Shown: positions 7,600 through 16,316 of the stretch, one piece after another
Layout of the letters: every line of letters starts with the position of its first letter
How positions within the stretch are numbered: the first letter of the stretch is position 1
Origin: Caulobacter sp. Root655
GTDB taxonomy: Bacteria; Pseudomonadota; Alphaproteobacteria; Caulobacterales; Caulobacteraceae
Reading direction: 5' to 3'
Length of the DNA: 64,000 nt
NCBI RefSeq assembly: GCF_001427665.1
Contig: NZ_LMHC01000024.1
Location: 1 to 64,000, forward strand
Made by a program: the position numbers and the translations under genes
Notes under the pieces: model-generated
What the model was told of the DNA's origin: nothing
Database searches by the model: none
Seen by the model: the letters and a program-made list of their open reading frames with translations, nothing else

Positions 7600-10578
7600 A
7601 TGAAAAAGCCCAAGCTTTCTAATCAGAGTAATACGACCGCGCGTCAGCGCGTTTCCAAGGCCGCCCTGGTTGGCGCTTCCAGTCTTCTGACCCTTGTGCT
7701 CTGCGGCGCGGCCAACGCCGCCGAGCGCGCCGGAGATGAGCCGATGGCCACGGCCGCGGCCACGTCCGCGCCCGCCGCTGAACCGGCCGCCGCTCCCCAG
7801 TCCAACGACTCCACCACCGTCGGCGAAGTCATCGTCACGGGCCTGCGCGGTTCGCTGCAGCGCAATCTCGACATCAAGCGCAACTCGGAGGGCGTTGTCG
7901 ACGCCATTTCGGCCGAGGACATCGGCAAGTTCCCCGATTCCAACGTGGCCGCGTCGCTGCAACGCCTGCCGGGCGTCTCCATCCAGCGGTCCGGCGCCCG
8001 CGGCGAACCGCAAGGCATCACCGTTCGCGGCTTTGGCGGCGACTTCAACGAAACCCTTTATGACGGGCGCCGGATCTCGACCGCCACGGGCGGACGTTCG
8101 GTGGACTTCAGCACCGTCGGCGCCGACTTCGTCGGCGGCCTGTCGGTGCTCAAGACCCCGGACGTGTCGCTGTCGAGCAGCTCGATCGGCGCGACGGTCA
8201 ATGTCCAGTTTCCCAAGCCGTTCGACCGTCCCGGCCGGCGCATGGCGTTCACCGCCTCCGGTTCGCTGCAGGACGACGCCGGCAAGGTGGTGCCGACCAT
8301 CGGCGCCCTGTTCAGCGACACCTTCGCCGACGACAAGTTCGGGGTGCTGGTCGACGCGATGTACACGCGCCACGACACCCAGACCAACCGCGTCTTCGTC
8401 AGCGGCTGGCCGGGCGGCTACTACAGGCCTTGCCAGCTGACGCCCACCTGTACGGACGCCGAGCTGCGCGACCCGACCAACAAGACCATCCTCGGTTGGT
8501 TCGAGCAGCAGTATGGGGCCACCCAGGTCTACACCAAGGATGAGCGGGTCGACGGCCGCATCGCCCTGCAATGGAGCCCGGTCGACGGCGTGACGGTGAC
8601 GCTTGACGACAACTATTCGCGCCAGACCATCCGCTCAGACAACTTCGGCTACGGCATCTGGTTCAACCAGGACAACCTGAGAAACGTCAAGCTGGACGAG
8701 AACGGCACGACGGTCGACTTCACGCAGTCCGGAGCACAGACCGATTTCACGGCGGGGACCGATCGCTCGGTCCTGCAGACCAACCAGACCGGCCTGAACC
8801 TCAAATGGGACGTGTCCGACAACCTGAAGTTCGAGGCCGACGCCAGCTACGCCAAGAGCTGGCTCAATCCCGGCGGCCAAATCACCAGCGACAACGCCGA
8901 CGTGGGCTACGGCTTCGGCATCGGGCCGTCCCTGGGCATCAGCATCGGCGGCGACAGCAAGAACACCCTGCCGGTGCTGCACGGCTACGGCCCCAACGGC
9001 GACGCCGCGCGCTGGGTCGACACCTCGGTCATCGGCTCGCACGTCACCGTGCGCCAGGCCCAGGAGAACACCGACGTCGTCAAGCAACTGCGGTTCGCCG
9101 GCGCCTGGGAGCAGGAAGGCTTCCGCATCAAGGCGGGCGGCAGCTACCTGGAAGACCACTACCAGTTCCAGCAGAGCAACACCTTCGTCAACAACTACTG
9201 GCAGGCCTATCCCGGCTACGGCCCTGCCTCGGGCGCCAACGGCGGCGTCATGGTTCCGGCCAGCCTGTTCACCGGCAAGGTCAGCACCAACAACTTCATC
9301 CCCGGCTTCGACGGCGCCCTGCCGCCGTACCTGCTGAAGTTCGACGCCCACGCCTATCAGCAGTTCCTGACGAGCCTGGGCAATCCCCAGACCCAGAACA
9401 TTCCTGGCTTCAACTATGGCCCCCCCCCTAAGGTCCCTGGGACCGTCGGGGCCAACTTTACCGGCGCGTTCGACATGGCGCTCGACAACGGCAGCATCCG
9501 CGACATCACCGAAAAGACCTGGGCGCTGTTCGTGAAGGCCAATTTCGAGGTCGACGTGGCCGGTATGCCGTTCCACTTCAACGCCGGCGTGCGTGAAGAA
9601 AACACCCACGTCACGGCCAACGGCTTTGGTCAGCTGCCCACGGAGATCACGCGCGGGGCCGGCGATCCGACCCTGCTGACCGTGAAATTGAGCGATCCCC
9701 AGGCCGTCTCGACCAAGAGCAATTACTCCTACCTGTTGCCCAGCCTCGACATGAAGCTGGAACTGACCGAGAGCCTACACCTGCGTCTGGACGCCTCGCG
9801 GACCCTGACCCGTCCGGGCCTCAACCTGCTGACGCCCGTGCTCAGCGTCGGGACCGGCCAACGGGTCGGCGCCTTGACGGCCAGCGGCGGCGCCCCGGCG
9901 CTCAAGCCCTATCTGGCCGACAACTTCGACGCGGCGCTGGAGTGGTACTACCGGCCCAACTCCTATGCCTCGATCGATTTCTTCGTGAAGGACGTCAGCA
10001 ACTTCATCGTCGGCGGCACCCAGCGGCAGACGATCAACGGCGTGATCGATCCCTCCACGGGCCAGCCGGCGATCTTCAGCGTCACCCAGCAGGTGAACGG
10101 ACCGGAGGCGACCGTGCGCGGCGTCGAACTGGCCTGGCAGCACGTGTTCGGCGACAGCGGCTTTGGTTTCAACGGCAACGTTACTCTGGTCGACACCAAC
10201 AAGCCCTATGATCGCACCGACATTTCCCAGAGCGGCTTTGCGATCACCGGCCTGGCGGACTCCGCCAACCTCGTGGCCTTCTATGACAAGAACGGCCTGG
10301 AGGCGCGGGTCGCGATCAACTACCGCAAGGAATATCTGCGCGGCTTTGGCCAGAACCAGAATACCGGCGCCTTCGGTTCGGAACCGACCTTCGAAAACCC
10401 GAACCTGCAGATCGACTTCAGCACCAGCTACGCGCTGACCAAGCAGATCAATCTGTTCTTCGAGGCCTTGAACCTCACCAACGAGACGCAAAGCACGCAC
10501 GGACGGTTCGACAACCAGCTGCTGGACGTGTTCGCCTACGGCCGGCGCTACACCGCCGGCGCTCGCTTCCGCTTCTAG
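7600..10578 (+). CDS. TonB-dependent receptor (carbohydrate uptake type)
   Basis: A 992-residue outer-membrane receptor for energy-dependent import of a large ligand, here probably an oligosaccharide. A signal peptide ends near AANA (residue 41). A low-complexity Ala/Pro stretch leads to a TonB-box-like GEVIVTGLR near residue 75, a plug domain with DIGKFPDSNVAASLQRLPGVSIQR, then a 22-strand barrel ending with the aromatic GARFRF. The DIGKFPDSN plug signature is typical of receptors in Caulobacterales and Xanthomonadales sugar loci. The ATG has GGGAGGGG upstream. A long leader with operator site 2 precedes it, and a strong terminator follows at 10587. SapC and cupin genes diverge from it, and the halogenase gene follows. 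Confidence 0.93.
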   Translation: MKKPKLSNQSNTTARQRVSKAALVGASSLLTLVLCGAANAAERAGDEPMATAAATSAPAAEPAAAPQSNDSTTVGEVIVTGLRGSLQRNLDIKRNSEGVVDAISAEDIGKFPDSNVAASLQRLPGVSIQRSGARGEPQGITVRGFGGDFNETLYDGRRISTATGGRSVDFSTVGADFVGGLSVLKTPDVSLSSSSIGATVNVQFPKPFDRPGRRMAFTASGSLQDDAGKVVPTIGALFSDTFADDKFGVLVDAMYTRHDTQTNRVFVSGWPGGYYRPCQLTPTCTDAELRDPTNKTILGWFEQQYGATQVYTKDERVDGRIALQWSPVDGVTVTLDDNYSRQTIRSDNFGYGIWFNQDNLRNVKLDENGTTVDFTQSGAQTDFTAGTDRSVLQTNQTGLNLKWDVSDNLKFEADASYAKSWLNPGGQITSDNADVGYGFGIGPSLGISIGGDSKNTLPVLHGYGPNGDAARWVDTSVIGSHVTVRQAQENTDVVKQLRFAGAWEQEGFRIKAGGSYLEDHYQFQQSNTFVNNYWQAYPGYGPASGANGGVMVPASLFTGKVSTNNFIPGFDGALPPYLLKFDAHAYQQFLTSLGNPQTQNIPGFNYGPPPKVPGTVGANFTGAFDMALDNGSIRDITEKTWALFVKANFEVDVAGMPFHFNAGVREENTHVTANGFGQLPTEITRGAGDPTLLTVKLSDPQAVSTKSNYSYLLPSLDMKLELTESLHLRLDASRTLTRPGLNLLTPVLSVGTGQRVGALTASGGAPALKPYLADNFDAALEWYYRPNSYASIDFFVKDVSNFIVGGTQRQTINGVIDPSTGQPAIFSVTQQVNGPEATVRGVELAWQHVFGDSGFGFNGNVTLVDTNKPYDRTDISQSGFAITGLADSANLVAFYDKNGLEARVAINYRKEYLRGFGQNQNTGAFGSEPTFENPNLQIDFSTSYALTKQINLFFEALNLTNETQSTHGRFDNQLLDVFAYGRRYTAGARFRF

Positions 10579-10586
10579 GTCCCCTT

Positions 10587-10628
10587 GGCTGGGAACGTCG
10601 CTTCGGCGGCGTTCCCAGCCGCTTCTTT
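10587..10628 (+). terminator. Rho-independent terminator with TTCG tetraloop
   Basis: Two 15-base arms, 10587-10601 and 10606-10620, pair with one G-T wobble around a TTCG tetraloop and are followed by GCTTCTTTGTG. It lies nine bases after the receptor stop and 12 bases before the halogenase ATG. It probably lowers, rather than abolishes, expression of the downstream gene relative to the receptor. Confidence 0.85.
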
Positions 10629-10639
10629 GTGCCGAGGCC

Positions 10640-12184
10640 ATGGTGCGTCCTGTCAAAAACATCGTGATCGTCGGCGGCGGGACCGCCGGATGGCTCACCG
10701 CCGGCCTCATCGCCGCCAAGCACCGCGCGCGCCTGGCGACGGGCTTCACCGTCACCTTGGTGGAATCGCCGAACACGCCGATCATCGGGGTCGGCGAAGG
10801 CACTTGGCCGACCTTGCGCACCAGCCTGGCCAAGATCGGCGTTTCCGAGACCGACTTCTTCCGCGAATGCGACGCGGCGTTCAAGCAGGGGGCCAAGTTC
10901 GCGCGCTGGACGACCGGCGCGGCCGACGACGCCTATTATCATCCGCTGATGCTGCCGCAGGGCTTTGCGCAGGTGAACCTCGCGCCGCACTGGCTCGTCG
11001 GCGCCCGCGGGCAGAGCTTCTGCGACGCGGTCACCCCACAGGGACGACTCTGCGACGAGGGGCTGGCCCCCAAAACCATCACCGCGGCGCCCTATCAAGG
11101 CGCGGCCAACTACGCCTACCACCTCGACGCGGGCAAGTTCGCGCCCTTCCTGCAGCGACACTGCTGCGACAAGCTCGACGTGCGCCACGTCCTGGCCGAC
11201 GTGCAGAGCGTGTCCATGACCGACGACGGCGATATTCGCGGCGTCGTGACGAAGCAGCATGGCGAGATCCAGGGCGACCTGTTCGTCGACTGCACCGGCT
11301 TTCGCGCCTTGCTGCTGGGCGACGCGCTGGGCGTGCCGTTCCGCGACTGCGGCGACGTGCTGTTCTGCGACACCGCGCTGGCCATCCAGGTTCCCTACGA
11401 AACCGAAACCAGCCCAATCGCCAGCCACACCATTTCCACGGCCCAGTCGGCCGGATGGATCTGGGATATCGGCCTGCCCACCCGCCGCGGCGTCGGGCAC
11501 GTCTATTCCAGTCGCCACATCAGCGACGAGGACGCCGAGCGCGAACTGCGGGCCTATATCGGCCCGGCGGGCCGCGACCTTCCGGCCAGGAAGATCCCGA
11601 TCCGTTCGGGTCATCGCGAGACGTTCTGGAAGCGCAACTGCGTGGCCGTCGGCCTTGCCGCCGGCTTCCTCGAGCCGTTGGAAGCGTCCGCCATCGTCTT
11701 GATCGAGCTGTCGGCCAAACTGATCGCCGAGCAGATGCCCGCCTGCCGCGAGGTAATGGACATCGTCGCCGCGCGGTTCAACGCCACCACGCACTACCGG
11801 TGGGGCCGCATCATCGACTTCCTGAAGCTGCACTACGTTCTCAGCCAGCGGTCGGACAGCGCCTTTTGGCGGGACAACCGCGCGCGGGAGACGATCCCCG
11901 ACCGGCTGGCCGATCTGCTCTTGCTCTGGAGCCATCAACCGCCGTGGCTGCACGACGAGTTCGACCGCGCCGACGAGGTCTTTCCGGCGGCCAGCTATCA
12001 ATACGTCCTCTACGGCATGGGGTTTCGCACGCAGATCGAGCCGCAAGCCCTGGCCGATGAGCGGGTGCTCGCCGAGCGCGCCTTGCGCGAGACCGCGGCC
12101 CAGACCGAGCGACTGCGCGCCAGCCTGCCGCGCCACCGCGACCTGATCCGCAAGATCGTCGAACACGGCCTGCAGCCCGTATGA
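10640..12184 (+). CDS. Tryptophan-halogenase-family flavoprotein
   Basis: A 514-residue FAD-dependent halogenase-like protein (PF04820). The nucleotide-binding GGGTAGW is at residues 12-18, and Lys82 in AAFKQGAKF matches by position the catalytic lysine of tryptophan halogenases. The diagnostic WxWxIP motif appears as WIWDIGLP, with glycine where proline is expected, followed by the usual GHVYSS. PLEAS near the C-terminal third matches the FAD/active-site segment. Such genes accompany TonB receptors in sugar loci without any known natural-product pathway, so free tryptophan may not be the substrate. No signal peptide is seen. It follows the receptor and its terminator, and its stop overlaps the next ATG by four bases. 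Confidence 0.88.
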   Translation: MVRPVKNIVIVGGGTAGWLTAGLIAAKHRARLATGFTVTLVESPNTPIIGVGEGTWPTLRTSLAKIGVSETDFFRECDAAFKQGAKFARWTTGAADDAYYHPLMLPQGFAQVNLAPHWLVGARGQSFCDAVTPQGRLCDEGLAPKTITAAPYQGAANYAYHLDAGKFAPFLQRHCCDKLDVRHVLADVQSVSMTDDGDIRGVVTKQHGEIQGDLFVDCTGFRALLLGDALGVPFRDCGDVLFCDTALAIQVPYETETSPIASHTISTAQSAGWIWDIGLPTRRGVGHVYSSRHISDEDAERELRAYIGPAGRDLPARKIPIRSGHRETFWKRNCVAVGLAAGFLEPLEASAIVLIELSAKLIAEQMPACREVMDIVAARFNATTHYRWGRIIDFLKLHYVLSQRSDSAFWRDNRARETIPDRLADLLLLWSHQPPWLHDEFDRADEVFPAASYQYVLYGMGFRTQIEPQALADERVLAERALRETAAQTERLRASLPRHRDLIRKIVEHGLQPV

Positions 12185-12571
12185 CGCTGCCCGGCGTGTC
12201 CGCCTCTGTCTTGGCGCTATGCCTGCTGGGCGCGGATCTGGCTCAGGCCCAGTCGCTACCGACCGTCGCGATCCCCAAGGTCACGTCGAGCGATCGGCCA
12301 AATTCCGAACAGGCCTTCGCCGCGGTGGAGATCCACGAACGCCCGAAGCCCGTTCCGCTGGTCTTCGAGGTTTCGCCGCGCGGCTCGGACGCCGGCGACG
12401 GATCGACCGCCCGCCCGTTCGCCAGTCTCGCTCGGGCCCAGGCCGCCGTGCGCGAGCTGGTCCGATTACGCCAACAATCGCCTTGTCGAAAACATCCCCG
12501 TCGAGGGCCAGGCCTGGCCTGAAGGCGCGCGCGGCGTGATCGCGCGCGCCGGCCCGGCTCCGTCCCGCTGA
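12181..12571 (+). pseudogene. Remnant of secreted right-handed beta-helix protein with large internal deletion
   Basis: The frame starting at 12181 has a signal peptide (ending AQAQ) and then FEVSPRGSDAGDGSTARPFASLARAQAAVREL, the characteristic opening of secreted beta-helix proteins, a fold shared by several pectinolytic and glycosidase families. At about 12455-12464 the sense switches to the +1 frame, reading DYANNRLVENIPVEGQAWPEG and ending at TGA 12569-12571, which looks like the C-terminus of the same family. The helix core of several hundred residues is missing. The original frame would give only 113 residues with a nonsense tail. The gene overlaps the halogenase stop (ATGA), so it was probably once a functional downstream gene of that operon. 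Confidence 0.65.
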
Positions 12572-12613
12572 CGCCCCTCCCCGAAAATCCGCTCAATCCT
12601 CGAGGTAGCTTAC

Positions 12614-15325
12614 ATGTTCAGGTCCAATTGGCGACGATGCGGCTTGGCGACGGCGCTCTGTGCGGCGCTGTCCGTGAGCGCCCCGCCCGTCCACGCCGCG
12701 CCCGTGGCGCCAAGCGTGCCCGTCTCGCCGCCGACGTCGGCCGAACGCGCCAAGGCCGATCGACTGGCCACGGAGTTGGTGGGCCAGATGACGCTCGACG
12801 AGAAGCTCGAGCAACTGCTCAACACCGCGCCGGCGATCCCGCGCCTGGGAATCCCGGCCTATAATTGGTGGACAGAGTCGTTGCACGGCGCCTTGGGCGC
12901 TCTGCCCACCACGAACTTCCCCGAGCCTATCGGCCTGGCGGCGACCTTCGATCCCGCGCTCGTTCACGACGTCGCCGGCGCGATCGGAACGGAGATGCAG
13001 GACCTGCACGCCCTGGCGCGCGCGACCGGCCGCATGGGCCGCATCGGCACAGGCCTGAACACATGGTCGCCCAATATCAACATCTTTCGCGACCCGCGGT
13101 GGGGCCGCGGCCAGGAGACCTACGGCGAGGATCCGTTCCTGACGGCGCGGATGGGCGTGGCCTTCGTTCAGGGCGTCCAAGGCGATGACCCTGATCATCC
13201 GCGCATTATCGCGACCCCCAAGCATTTCGCGGTCCACAGTGGGCCAGAATCCACGCGCCACAGCGCCAATGTCTTCGTTTCGCGCCACGATCTGGAGGAC
13301 ACCTACCTGCCGGCGTTCCGTGCCGCCGTCGTCGAAGGCCGCGCCGGCTCGATCATGTGCGCCTATAATCGCATCGACGGCCAGCCGGCCTGCGCGAGCG
13401 ATCTCCTGCTCAAGGATCATCTGCGCGGCGCGTGGAAATTCGACGGCTATGTCGTGTCCGACTGCGACGCGGTCAAGGACATCGCCGATCATCACAAGTA
13501 TGCGCCCGACGCGGCCAGCGCCGTGGCCGCGTCACTGCGAGCCGGCGTCGACAACGAGTGCAACGGCGCGACCCTGACCGATACGGACGGCCTGGCGGGT
13601 CGATACCGCGAGGCGCTGGATCGCGACCTGATCACCACCGCGGAGATCGACACGGCTCTGGTGCGCTTGTTCTCGGCCAGGCTTCGCAATGGCGACTTGC
13701 CGGCCAAGGGCCAGCCCGGCGGACGCGCGGCTCCGAGCGGGGTGACGACGCCCGAACACGAGGCCCTGGCCCTGACCGCCAGCGAGAAGAGTCTCGTACT
13801 CCTCAAGAACGACGGAGTGCTGCCGCTCAAGCCGGGTCTGCGCATCGCGGTGATCGGCCCCCTGGGCGACGCCACCCGCGTGCTGCGTGGCAACTACTCC
13901 TCGGCGTTGTCGGCGCCGCCCATCTCGGTGGTCGACGGTCTGCGGCGCACCCTCCCCTCCGCTCAGGTCAGCTACGCGCCGTTTGGACCCTCGTTCACCG
14001 ATGGCGATCGCGTTCCGACCGCCGCCTTGCGCACCCCCGACGGAAAGGCCGGTCTGCTGGCGCGCTATTTCAACACCGCCGAACCCGCGCCCGCCCGGTT
14101 CGCCCCCGGGACGTTCGGCGAGACCGTCGCCAAGATGACCTATGCCGACAAGCCGGTGGCCACGCGGGTCGAGGCGGACGTGGCGGCCCGCAGCCTGGAC
14201 CTGGCCAGCGTCTCCGACCACCACCGGGTTGTCTGGACAGGCTTCCTGGTTCCGCCCGAGAGTGGGACTTATCGCCTGGGCTTGGCGGGCTTCAACGGGG
14301 AGCTGAAGTTCGACGGCAAACCATTCGCCGATCTTCGCAAGGCCGGCTGGGCGAGCCTGCCGACCCTGAAGACCATTCGCCTGGAAAAAGACCGTCGCTA
14401 CCCGATCGAGGTGACGTCGGAGTCGCACGCCTTGTCCGGCGTCAACCTGGTCTGGAAACGGGTCGCCACCGATCCGACCGCCGAACTCAAGGCCGCCGCG
14501 GCCAAGGCCGACGTGCTGGTGGCGGTCGTTGGCCTGACCTCGGACCTGGAAGCCGAGGAGTCTCCAGTCGAGATCCCGGGCTTCAAGGGCGGCGACAAGA
14601 CCACGCTGGATCTGCCTGCCGACCAGCGGGCCATGCTCGAACAGGCCAAGGCCCTGGGTAAGCCGCTGATCGTCGTGGCGATGAACGGCAGCCCGCTGAA
14701 CTTTTCCTGGGCCAAGGACAACGCCTCGGCTCTCCTGGAAGCCTGGTACCCCGGCCAGTCCGGCGGCTTGGCGATCGCCAATGTCCTGACCGGCAAGACC
14801 AATCCGGCAGGGCGTCTGCCGCTGACCTTCTATCGGTCGACCGACGATCTTCCCTCGTTCGACGACTACGCCATGGCCGGCCGCACCTATCGCTATTTCG
14901 AAGGAACGCCCGTCTATCCCTTCGGCTACGGCCTCAGCTACACCCGCTTCGACTACGGCCCGCTCAAGGTGGAACCGGCGGCCAAGGGGGCGGGCCAGGG
15001 CGTGCGCGTGGTCACGACGATCAAGAACACAGGCGCTCGGCCCGGCTCAGAAGTCGCTCAGCTCTATCTGGACTTCCCCAAGGCGCCTGGCGCGCCCCGT
15101 CTAGCCCTGCGCGGCTTCCAGCGGATCGCGCTGAAGCCGGGCGAGACCCGCGACCTCACCTTCACGCTCTCGTCTCGCGATCTCAGTTCTGTCGATCTTG
15201 ATGGCCAGCGCCGCGTGAGCGCGGGCCGCTATCGCGTCAGCGTCGGTTCGGGCCAGCCTGACACCGGGGTTGCAAGCCGGTCGGCGGACTTCGCGGTCGA
15301 CGCGGCCGTCGCGGTGGCCAAGTAG
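12614..15325 (+). CDS. GH3 beta-xylosidase/beta-glucosidase with PA14 insert, secreted
   Basis: A 903-residue exported GH3 enzyme. Residues 1-29 form a signal peptide ending VHA. The N-terminal barrel contains the substrate motif KHFAVHSGPE near residue 203 and the nucleophile Asp283 in GYVVSDCDAV; the SDC form is common in xylan-active GH3 enzymes. A PA14 domain (about residues 475-615) is inserted in the second domain, as in several oligosaccharide-specific beta-glucosidases. A fibronectin-III-like domain with GFQRIALKPGETRDL closes the protein. It should cleave xylo- or gluco-oligosaccharides in the periplasm. It begins 42 bases after the beta-helix remnant. Confidence 0.93.
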   Translation: MFRSNWRRCGLATALCAALSVSAPPVHAAPVAPSVPVSPPTSAERAKADRLATELVGQMTLDEKLEQLLNTAPAIPRLGIPAYNWWTESLHGALGALPTTNFPEPIGLAATFDPALVHDVAGAIGTEMQDLHALARATGRMGRIGTGLNTWSPNINIFRDPRWGRGQETYGEDPFLTARMGVAFVQGVQGDDPDHPRIIATPKHFAVHSGPESTRHSANVFVSRHDLEDTYLPAFRAAVVEGRAGSIMCAYNRIDGQPACASDLLLKDHLRGAWKFDGYVVSDCDAVKDIADHHKYAPDAASAVAASLRAGVDNECNGATLTDTDGLAGRYREALDRDLITTAEIDTALVRLFSARLRNGDLPAKGQPGGRAAPSGVTTPEHEALALTASEKSLVLLKNDGVLPLKPGLRIAVIGPLGDATRVLRGNYSSALSAPPISVVDGLRRTLPSAQVSYAPFGPSFTDGDRVPTAALRTPDGKAGLLARYFNTAEPAPARFAPGTFGETVAKMTYADKPVATRVEADVAARSLDLASVSDHHRVVWTGFLVPPESGTYRLGLAGFNGELKFDGKPFADLRKAGWASLPTLKTIRLEKDRRYPIEVTSESHALSGVNLVWKRVATDPTAELKAAAAKADVLVAVVGLTSDLEAEESPVEIPGFKGGDKTTLDLPADQRAMLEQAKALGKPLIVVAMNGSPLNFSWAKDNASALLEAWYPGQSGGLAIANVLTGKTNPAGRLPLTFYRSTDDLPSFDDYAMAGRTYRYFEGTPVYPFGYGLSYTRFDYGPLKVEPAAKGAGQGVRVVTTIKNTGARPGSEVAQLYLDFPKAPGAPRLALRGFQRIALKPGETRDLTFTLSSRDLSSVDLDGQRRVSAGRYRVSVGSGQPDTGVASRSADFAVDAAVAVAK

Positions 15326-15343
15326 ACGAACCGACCATCGCGC

Positions 15344-15489
15344 CTTGGCCAAAAGGCTGGGGCTCGGCCTTTCGACGCCGACGGCCAGATCCACGACCTG
15401 TCGGGCCACGTCGCCGACATCACCGGCGCTGGTTCGACGCCTATGTGCGCTGGATCGGCATGCATGGGATGCTGAAGCCCAAGCCTTAG
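15344..15489 (+). pseudogene. Fragmentary coding remnants, FAH-like N-terminus plus another C-terminus
   Basis: In frame with 15371 the bases read FDADGQIHDLSGHVADITGA, which closely resembles the N-terminal strand region of fumarylacetoacetate-hydrolase-family proteins (ureidoglycolate lyase and sugar-acid enzymes), but no start codon or remaining domain is present. From about 15424 another frame reads RRWFDAYVRWIGMHGMLKPKP and stops at TAG 15487-15489; this looks like a real C-terminus but was not recognised. The stretch seems to be debris from a deletion that joined two genes. FAH-like enzymes act late in oxidative pentose breakdown in relatives, which fits the locus. Confidence 0.4.
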
Positions 15490-15929
15490 CGTGTTCGGAA
15501 GCCTCGTCCCGAAGATACTCGCCGCCCGCTCCGCGCGGGCGGCGAGCTGGCGCCCGAAAGCCGTCGCGCCAAGCCGGCGCGGCGAGGACCGCGGCGTCGC
15601 CAATCGCTGCAACCACCACCGTCTGAGCATTTCGATAGAAAAAGAAGCGCCCGGGCCTGAGGGCGGCGCTGAGGCCGGCCTGGGCCCGGGCGAGACCGCC
15701 CAGGGGGAAGGGAGGGCGGGCGGTCCAAGACAGCCAATGGCCGCAGCAGCTTTAGGAAATCTGCACAACAGATTCACCCAACAGCGCCTAGTTACGACAA
15801 TGGTTGCGTTAACATTGGTCTATTTACTTGGATTTGTCCAACCAATATCATACCGCAGTCGAGATAAAATCTATCCATCAACCAGATCGTCCTGGCCGAT
15901 CGCATACAAATGTCGGACGGAAATCAGCG
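15490..15929. other. Intergenic region upstream of small LuxR-type gene
   Basis: No credible gene. The left half is G/C-rich and holds the hairpin at 15648-15692. From about 15775 the sequence becomes A/T-rich and probably contains the promoter of the downstream regulator. Nested inverted repeats occur there: ATTGGT (15814-15819) with ACCAAT (15841-15846), and TTGGA (15828-15832) with TCCAA (15837-15841). Confidence 0.5.
15648..15692 (-). terminator. Hairpin with U-tract on the minus strand
   Basis: Ten-base arms CGCCCGGGCC (15648-15657) and GGCCCGGGCG (15683-15692) form a G/C-only stem. On the minus strand the stem is followed by CTTCTTTTTCTATC, the layout of an intrinsic terminator. No minus-strand gene ends nearby, so it may be left over from a lost gene or block antisense transcription into the GH3 gene. 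Confidence 0.45.
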
Positions 15930-16202
15930 ATGGAAAGCACGCCCAGGGCCGATGTCCGGCGCCAAGCCGCCAACGACCCGCACGCCGGCCTTAGTCGATT
16001 GACGCCGGCTGAGCGGAAGGTGCTTCAAGGCGTGAACCTGGGCCTGCCGAACAAACAGATCGCGTGGGATCTCGGCATCGCCGAAGCCACCGTCAAGGCG
16101 CATATGACGGCGCTGATGCGCAAGCTCAAGGTCCAGAACCGAACGCAAGCGGCCACGATGGCGCGAGCAATGAGCCTTGGATGCGCCGTAAGCTCCGACT
16201 AA
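15930..16202 (+). CDS. Small LuxR-type HTH protein
   Basis: About 90 residues consisting almost only of a LuxR-type DNA-binding domain: LTPAERKVLQGVNLGLPNKQ followed by IAWDLGIAEATVKAHMTALM, which covers the recognition helix. No receiver, PAS or ligand domain is present. The frame is open from an ATG at 15828, but the region before 15930 is non-coding in character, so the later ATG is preferred; neither has a strong ribosome-binding site. It sits between the GH3 and LacI genes and could be a regulator of the locus or the tail of a decayed larger one. Confidence 0.7.
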   Translation: MESTPRADVRRQAANDPHAGLSRLTPAERKVLQGVNLGLPNKQIAWDLGIAEATVKAHMTALMRKLKVQNRTQAATMARAMSLGCAVSSD

Positions 16203-16316
16203 AGATCGAAACTTCGTTCGACAGGCGGCCTGCTATCCAACGCTGGCGTTGGAGGCGCCACGACGATCGCTGATTGCGTCGAGTGCGCAATGGATTAGGT
16301 AGCGTCAAACGCGACG

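Noticed and set aside
15828-15929. Extended N-terminus of the small LuxR-type protein
   Set aside because: The bases are A/T-rich promoter-like DNA with inverted repeats, and the extra residues resemble no known domain.
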